From Sequoia sempervirens (taxonomy: Eukaryota > Streptophyta > Pinopsida > Cupressales > Cupressaceae): a stretch of 64,000 nt of DNA. Numbering within the stretch: position 1 is the stretch's first letter; the number at the start of each line of letters is the position of its first letter. The translations under genes and the position numbers were made by a program. Below, one piece after another: positions 59,165-64,000 of this stretch. Location of the stretch: positions 1-64,000 of the forward strand of contig VDFB02115093.1 of the NCBI GenBank assembly GCA_007258455.2. Reading direction: 5' to 3'. The notes under the pieces were generated by a model. It did no database searches. It was not told the origin of the DNA and saw only the letters and a program-made list of their open reading frames with translations.

Positions 59165-60100
59165 TCAGTAGGCTTTGCTTCTAGTAGAGTATCCAAGGAA
59201 GATGCCTTCATCAGACCTTGCATCAAACTTTCCTAAGTTATCTTCATCTCTTCTGATATAACATTTGCTTCCAAACACTCTGAAGTACTTGACAATAGGA
59301 ATCCTTCCATACCATAGCTCATAGGGAGTCTTTGTGATGTTTGCTCTTGCTTGAACTCTGTTAAGTATATAAACAACAGTATGAATTGCTTCTCTCCAGT
59401 AGTCTTCCAGTAAATTTTCTTCTTTCATCATTGTTCTTGCAGCTTTTTGAACAGTCCAATTATTTCTTTCAACTACTCCATTCTGCTGAGTCCTAGGGGC
59501 AGACAAGTGCCTCTTTATGCCATGATTCTCACAAAAGATATTGAACTCATTAGAGGTGAATTCTCCACCTCTGTCAAACCTCAAACATTTGATTTTCATA
59601 TCCATTTCATTTTCAACCATAACTTTAAATGCTTTAAACTTGTATAGAGCTTCTGATTTTTCTTTGACAAAAGTAACCCATGTCATTCTAGAATAATCAT
59701 TGATTAATAGCATGAAATACCTATCACCTTGAAGACTTCTTACTCTTGTAGGGCCACAAAGATCTGTATGTACCAATTCCAACAGTCCGATAGTAGATTG
59801 TTCTTTGATTTTGAAGCTTCTTCTTGCTTTCTTTCCAATTTGACATTGTTTATAGACAGCATTGATTGGCTTTGTAATCCTTGGCAGATCTCTCACAGCT
59901 TGAACTGAACTGATTCTTACTAAGTTATCAAAATTGATGTAACACATCCTCTTGTGCCATAACCAGCTTTCATTAATCTGAGTCATAAAGCAATGAACAT
60001 TAGCACCCTTAAGTTGATAAATATTTCCATTTGTTCTTTTTCCAGCAACAACCACAATTCTTGATCCTTTTATAATCTCACATCCATCATCCTGAAACAT
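59165..60100 (-). pseudogene. Copia-2 integrase (311 open codons)
   Basis: Contains pre-integrase, H-x4-H (HKRMCYINF, where the second histidine is tyrosine), Y-K-Q-C in place of the first zinc cysteine, and the rve core with VHTDLCGP, FDRGGEF and GVVERNN for D, D and E. The C-terminus runs to the EGIFLGYSTRSKAY motif, where a stop cuts the tail. The domain is 5' of RT, as in Copia elements. Confidence 0.93.
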
Positions 60101-60109
60101 AAGATTGCA

Positions 60110-60349
60110 TCATTTGCTACACATTTGTCCAACACTCAAGAGGTTATTCCTTAAACCCTTAACATAGTAAACATCATCAGTATTATGCTCGCCATCAAAA
60201 CTGATAGAACCTTTTCCACATATCTTAGCAGATGTATCATCACCAAATCTAACACATCCTCCATATTTTTCAAGTTTAACAAACTTACTCTTGTCACCGG
60301 TCATATGATAAGAGCATCCACTGTCAATGATCCAATAGTTCTACTCCTA
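60110..60349 (-). pseudogene. Copia-2 protease
   Basis: The minus strand reads WIIDSGCSYHMTGDKSKFVK from about 60333, with the D-S-G active site, then VRFGDDTSAKI, NTDDVYYVKGLRNN and LLSVGQMC. A stop near 60340 lies just upstream and another near 60110 just before the integrase frame. Confidence 0.88.
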
Positions 60350-60455
60350 TCTAGCATAAAAACATATACCAAAGTACCTTCGTCTCCAAAGAGCTTTCCT
60401 TCACACATCTCTTAGAATTACTAGAAACAGATGCATCTTTTAAAGCCATGAACAA

Positions 60456-61372
60456 TCATTCATCATCTTCATCTCCATAATTAGATTCATTATTAGAAAT
60501 ACTTGCATCTTCTCTAACATAATAACTTTTCTTAATCATCTTACCTTTGTTCTTATTTTTGTTATTCAAAGCTCTGTTTGGACATCTTGAAGCATAGTGA
60601 CCTATCTTTCCACAACTAAAACATTTGAAAGGCAGCTTACCATTGTACTTACCAGTATCCTTCTTCATTCTCCTTACAAAGTTGATTTCTATATCTCATC
60701 AAGATCCTCCTAATCTGATTCCTTGATCTCCTTTGATTTGCTAGCTTTAAAAGTAGTCTCAACTTTTGCACTACTATTTGTACCAAATTCTCTCATCTCA
60801 AAAGCAGATAAAGAGCCATACAACTGATCTCTGGTATATTGAATTAGATTTGCAAATTCCTCAATAGCAGAAACTTTATGACTATAAGATTTAGGAAGAG
60901 TTATGAGAATTTTCTTTACCACTTCTGGTTCTTTGAATTCACCAGCAAGACCTCTGATGGAGCTGACAACTTCATCTACCCTTTGTATGTAGCTTGTAAT
61001 ATTTTCATCTTCAGACATCCATAGGTTCTCAAACATGATCTTCAAACTCTACATCTTAGCTTCTTTGACCTTATCATCTCCTTCATAAATGCTTTCTAAC
61101 TTTTCCCAAATTTGTTTAGCGGTTTTTAGACTCATAACTTTCACCAATTCAAAATTTGTAAGACTATTTAAGAGACCATACCTTGCTTTACCATTGCTTT
61201 CATAGGCTTTGATTTCATTAGCAATACTTGGACCATTTGTAGGTTCAGTGTATCCATTCTTAACTGACTTCTAGACATCATATCCAAGATAAACCAGAAA
61301 GCCTTCCATCCTTCTTTTCTAGAATGCATAATTTGTTCCATCAAATATAGGGATCTCTTTCTTGTGCACCAT
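60456..61372 (-). pseudogene. Copia-2 gag (broken)
   Basis: ATG at 61372 (MVHKKEIPIFDGTNY, WKRRMEGFL). The UBN2 gag core is open at 61045-60710 (ITSYIQRVDEVVSSIRGL, LITLPKSYSHKVSAIEE). The zinc knuckle is CFSCGKIGHYASRC (60668-60456), a canonical C-x2-C-x4-H-x4-C. Stops near 61275, 61051 and 60700 interrupt it. Confidence 0.9.
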
Positions 61373-61408
61373 TCTAGATCTACCTCAAGCAGTTAAGATT
61401 CATTCCAA

Positions 61409-61428
61409 GGAACCTTGCTCTGATATCA
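61409..61428 (-). other. Copia-2 primer binding site
   Basis: The minus strand reads TGATATCAGAGCAAGGTTCC, two bases after the LTR end. Close match to the plant initiator tRNA-Met complement. Confidence 0.85.
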
Positions 61429-61430
61429 AT

Positions 61431-62765
61431 TGTTGAATGCACAATACAATAGGGCTCATTGCCGGAGGGCTCACTGCCCAAGAAAAGAAAGGCTCGCTAC
61501 CAGAATAGAAAAGAAGATAGAGAAAAATGTTACAAAGAGAAATCCATCTCAATGCAGCAAAGAAATCCACCACAATATCACCAACACCTTTGCAATATAA
61601 CTAATGAATTGTAGACACCTACTCACTGCATCCAGCAATCTAACACATGAAAGCTCACACTACATTTCTCAAATTCACACACTAACACTCTGAAATTCGC
61701 ATCATTTGCATCATACTTGTCTATGTTTGCATCCCTCAACACCTCAACTCATAATTATATCATCTTCAACCTTAAAACCATTCTCCAAGGTCATCTATGC
61801 ACCTCAACCGTGCAAATTCAAATTAGGTCGGCACCAAAGCACTTCTGTGGCAGATAGAAGTGAAAGTTGACCACACCACTCCTTAACTGGGACCCAAATC
61901 TATAATACCAAACTACAACATGCTTCTACAAACAATAAACACCAAGGTCGGTCGTTACCCATGTACACACCATTAAACTTTTAAGCACACGCATCCTTTG
62001 ATACAATAACAACTCGTGGACAACAAATGTCACATTGAACAGAACCTAGAATATTCCATAAGCACCCTGAATATCCAACAAACCCCTTCGCAACAACTTT
62101 CACCTAAAGCGTGTACACACCCAGTACACTCAAACAACTATACCATGCACTGTAACTTGAGAAACTGACTTCCAAAGCACCAAACCATGAACAACTTTGA
62201 CTGAAGAAAGATACCAACACTATTAGCACGCCCTCAGATCCGCAAGACCTGAAACCAAACTGTGGAGAAACATGGAGCAAAAACATTTCTCCCAGACACC
62301 TCTGCAATACACCGTTCACACACTAGTGAACACAACTTCTGCACAACGATTCAGCACACCAAATTCTAAATACAACACCTCTAAACATCTCTGATCAACA
62401 TATTTGAAACGCATAAGCAAATCTTCAACCTAGAAGAAATGTGGAGCAACACCAGAACACTACTCTTCAATCCAGAACAACATTGCAACCCACCGTTTCC
62501 TCTTTTTATCAAGTTTTCTCAAAACCACTTGGAAACCAAGCACCAAAAACACATCCTCATCATCTTCATCACTTCCTCAACCATAGACAGAAGCTTATCA
62601 AAGCAACACTAGAGGTTGACACCAATAGCTTACTAATGACAACATAATGCAACTAATCAAAGATCTACATACTCTTACAACAATCTTTTTTTCATACAAT
62701 TGACACTAATGACAACACAAGCTTGTTGACATCAATGACAACACCAACTGCTCATACTTACAACA
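61431..62765 (-). repeat. Copia-2 5' LTR (1335 bp, about 240 bp deleted)
   Basis: Aligns with 55232-56807 but passes directly from GCACAA to TACAATAGGGCTC, skipping what is 55245-55488 in the other LTR. The missing block is near the transcript 5' region (R/U5) of the element. Confidence 0.92.
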
Positions 62766-62919
62766 TATATTATATCCTTGATTTCAACCTATAAATATGT
62801 ACATATTTCTGATTTTTATATGTTTTTGTACTAATGAACCCAACCCCAAAAAAAAGTTTGACCAAACCTGGGAACCGAACCATCGAACCCGAACCCAAAC
62901 AGGTAACTTAGGCTTTTGT

Positions 62920-63175
62920 TCATGGCAATGAAGTCAGTTGATGTTGTGGACCCTTTTGATGCTTTTGGAATTGATTTGGGACCTTTTGGGAGCTCTCCAC
63001 ATTTCTTGGAGGAGCAAGCTATTTTTATTTAGTCACCCAATTGTCTCTATTCATCATCCTAAGTCTTTAGTATCATGTTGGTATGGTCAAAATTTTATTT
63101 CTATCACATTCTGGTGCTTTCCACAACTTGGGTATATTAATTTAATAATTCACTTAAGCTGTCTAATGTTGAAAT
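62920..63175. other. Short spacer, no gene seen
   Basis: DNA between hAT-B6 and the next hAT-A terminus. No feature recognised. Confidence 0.4.
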
Positions 63176-64000
63176 CATAGTTGAAAAACTCAAACTCAGC
63201 AATAACTTGGCAGGCCCAAAAATTTGAAAAACTCAAGACTCAGCAAAAACTCAAGGAAAAACTTGGCAATAACTCGGCAAATTTATCGAACATTTGAAAA
63301 TACATAATTTTTTAAAATATTCTTTTAAAACACACATATATATTGAATTTATAGATGGTGAGTTAAACTCTCTTTTCAAATATCATTTTCTTTTTCGAAC
63401 AAGGATAAAAAATTCGAAAAAGATTCGTGATTAAACTCGCTTCACATAAATTTTAAAATATTAAAATATAAATACATTTAAAATTTTAATTTAAATGTTG
63501 TAAACACTAAATATATTCAATTGAATAAATTAATAAATATAATTTAAATTAAATATTTTAAAATATTAAAATTTTAACATAGTAAAAATTATAAAAATTA
63601 AATTTAAAACGATGTTCATAGGTTTTAATATGTTAAATTCTATTAATAATAAATAAGACCAAAATATTAAAACATATGAAACCCACGATTTATATATTTC
63701 CTGGTTTCTAGACATTCGAAACCCCTCTATCACTCTAATTTTTAATATGTTAAATTTTTTTAATAAATAAATAAAATAAACATTAAAACATAGGAAACCG
63801 GCGATTTATATATTTCCTGGTTGCCCTAGTCATGTCGCAGATGGCAAAAACACACACAAATCCCATCACGGTTAGGAGAAAATATGATGTGTTACCTTTT
63901 TGGGCAGAAGATATTTTTGCTTTTATATTAAGTTGCAAACCCTAAACAACGATTTTACTTGCAATAAAGTGTGATTTTTAGCATGTTTTGAACAAAAAAT
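63176..64000. mobile_element. hAT-A7: left end of another hAT-A element, runs off window
   Basis: CATAGTTGAAAAACTCAAAC at 63176 matches the hAT-A2 terminus. It is followed by many CTCGGCAA/AACTTGGC words like those in hAT-A1 and hAT-A2 subterminal DNA. The interior to 64000 is AT-rich without frames. The other end and the duplication are outside the window. Confidence 0.65.
63623..63822. repeat. Two tandem copies of about 119 bp
   Basis: TTTTAATATGTTAAAT... to CGATTTATATATTTCCTGG occurs at 63623-63703 and 63742-63822, separated by about 38 bp. Confidence 0.8.

Larger units (their letters stand above)
55232..62765 (-). mobile_element. Copia-2: complete LTR retrotransposon, duplication TATAT
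   Basis: Perfect TATAT copies at 55227-55231 and 62766-62770 border an element whose LTRs start TGTTG and end CAACA. Domain order on the minus strand is gag, protease, integrase, RT, RNase H. It is closely related to Copia-1 but better preserved, with only scattered stops and shifts. The right (5') LTR lacks about 240 bp present in the left one. It sits in hAT-B6. Confidence 0.97.
52604..62911. mobile_element. hAT-B6, non-autonomous hAT-B element hosting a LINE copy and Copia-2
   Basis: The left terminus is CTAAGTTACCAGTTCG; the right (reverse) is CTAAGTTACCTGTTTGG. The flanks are GTTTTTGT (52596-52603) and GCTTTTGT (62912-62919), 7 of 8 alike. The right 140 bp match the ends of hAT-B3 and hAT-B5 (ATATTTCTGATTTTTATATG...). 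Without guests about 1.1 kb remains and no transposase is left. Confidence 0.75.

Noticed and set aside
41567..64000. Search for the PEX1 Walker A exon and other upstream exons
   Set aside because: No minus-strand GPPGCGKT-like or KYIGASE-like coding was found by eye. It may be absent here or missed.

Overview
The window looks like nuclear DNA from a large, repeat-rich plant genome. It contains the 3' end of one recognisable host gene, PEX1, the peroxisomal AAA+ ATPase, on the minus strand. Almost everything else is transposable elements. The size of the PEX1 introns, the long (1.6-1.9 kb) LTRs, the abundance of hAT elements and a stray pentatricopeptide-repeat fragment suggest a gymnosperm, probably a conifer. 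This is inference; nothing in the sequence names the species.

Layout, left to right. At 1-7564 lies a Copia retrotransposon (Copia-1, plus strand, its 5' LTR cut by the window edge), inserted into the integrase of an older minus-strand Copia (Copia-3, 7565 to about 9890). An array of four 375-bp tandem repeats follows (11799-13229, tail at 15020-15072); its last unit is split by a 1785-bp solo LTR. The five last coding exons of PEX1 lie at 15683-15721, 15977-16267, 40688-40805, 41278-41339 and 41441-41566. The intron between the second and third of these (in window order) is 24,420 bp.

That intron holds hAT-A1 (16832-22660, containing a solo LTR). It also holds hAT-B3 (31275-40493), which contains hAT-A2 (34520-40240), which in turn contains a solo Copia LTR (35817-37539). 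Most insertions have a recognisable target-site duplication: 5 bp for the LTRs and 8 bp for the hATs.

Upstream of the last PEX1 exon seen, 41567-64000 shows no further PEX1 exon. It holds hAT-B4 (42303-47699, minus strand, reading frames open but split by a solo LTR), a broken PPR fragment, and hAT-B6 (52604-62911). hAT-B6 received a LINE ORF1 copy (53506-55185) and a complete minus-strand Copia (Copia-2, 55232-62765, duplication TATAT). A further hAT-A terminus starts at 63176 and runs off the window.

No tRNA, rRNA, CRISPR array or defence-like system was seen. The most interesting content is structural. A conserved gene is spread over tens of kilobases by a datable stack of nested insertions, four LTR insertions have been reduced to solo LTRs, and two hAT families provide near-paired copies with different breaks.
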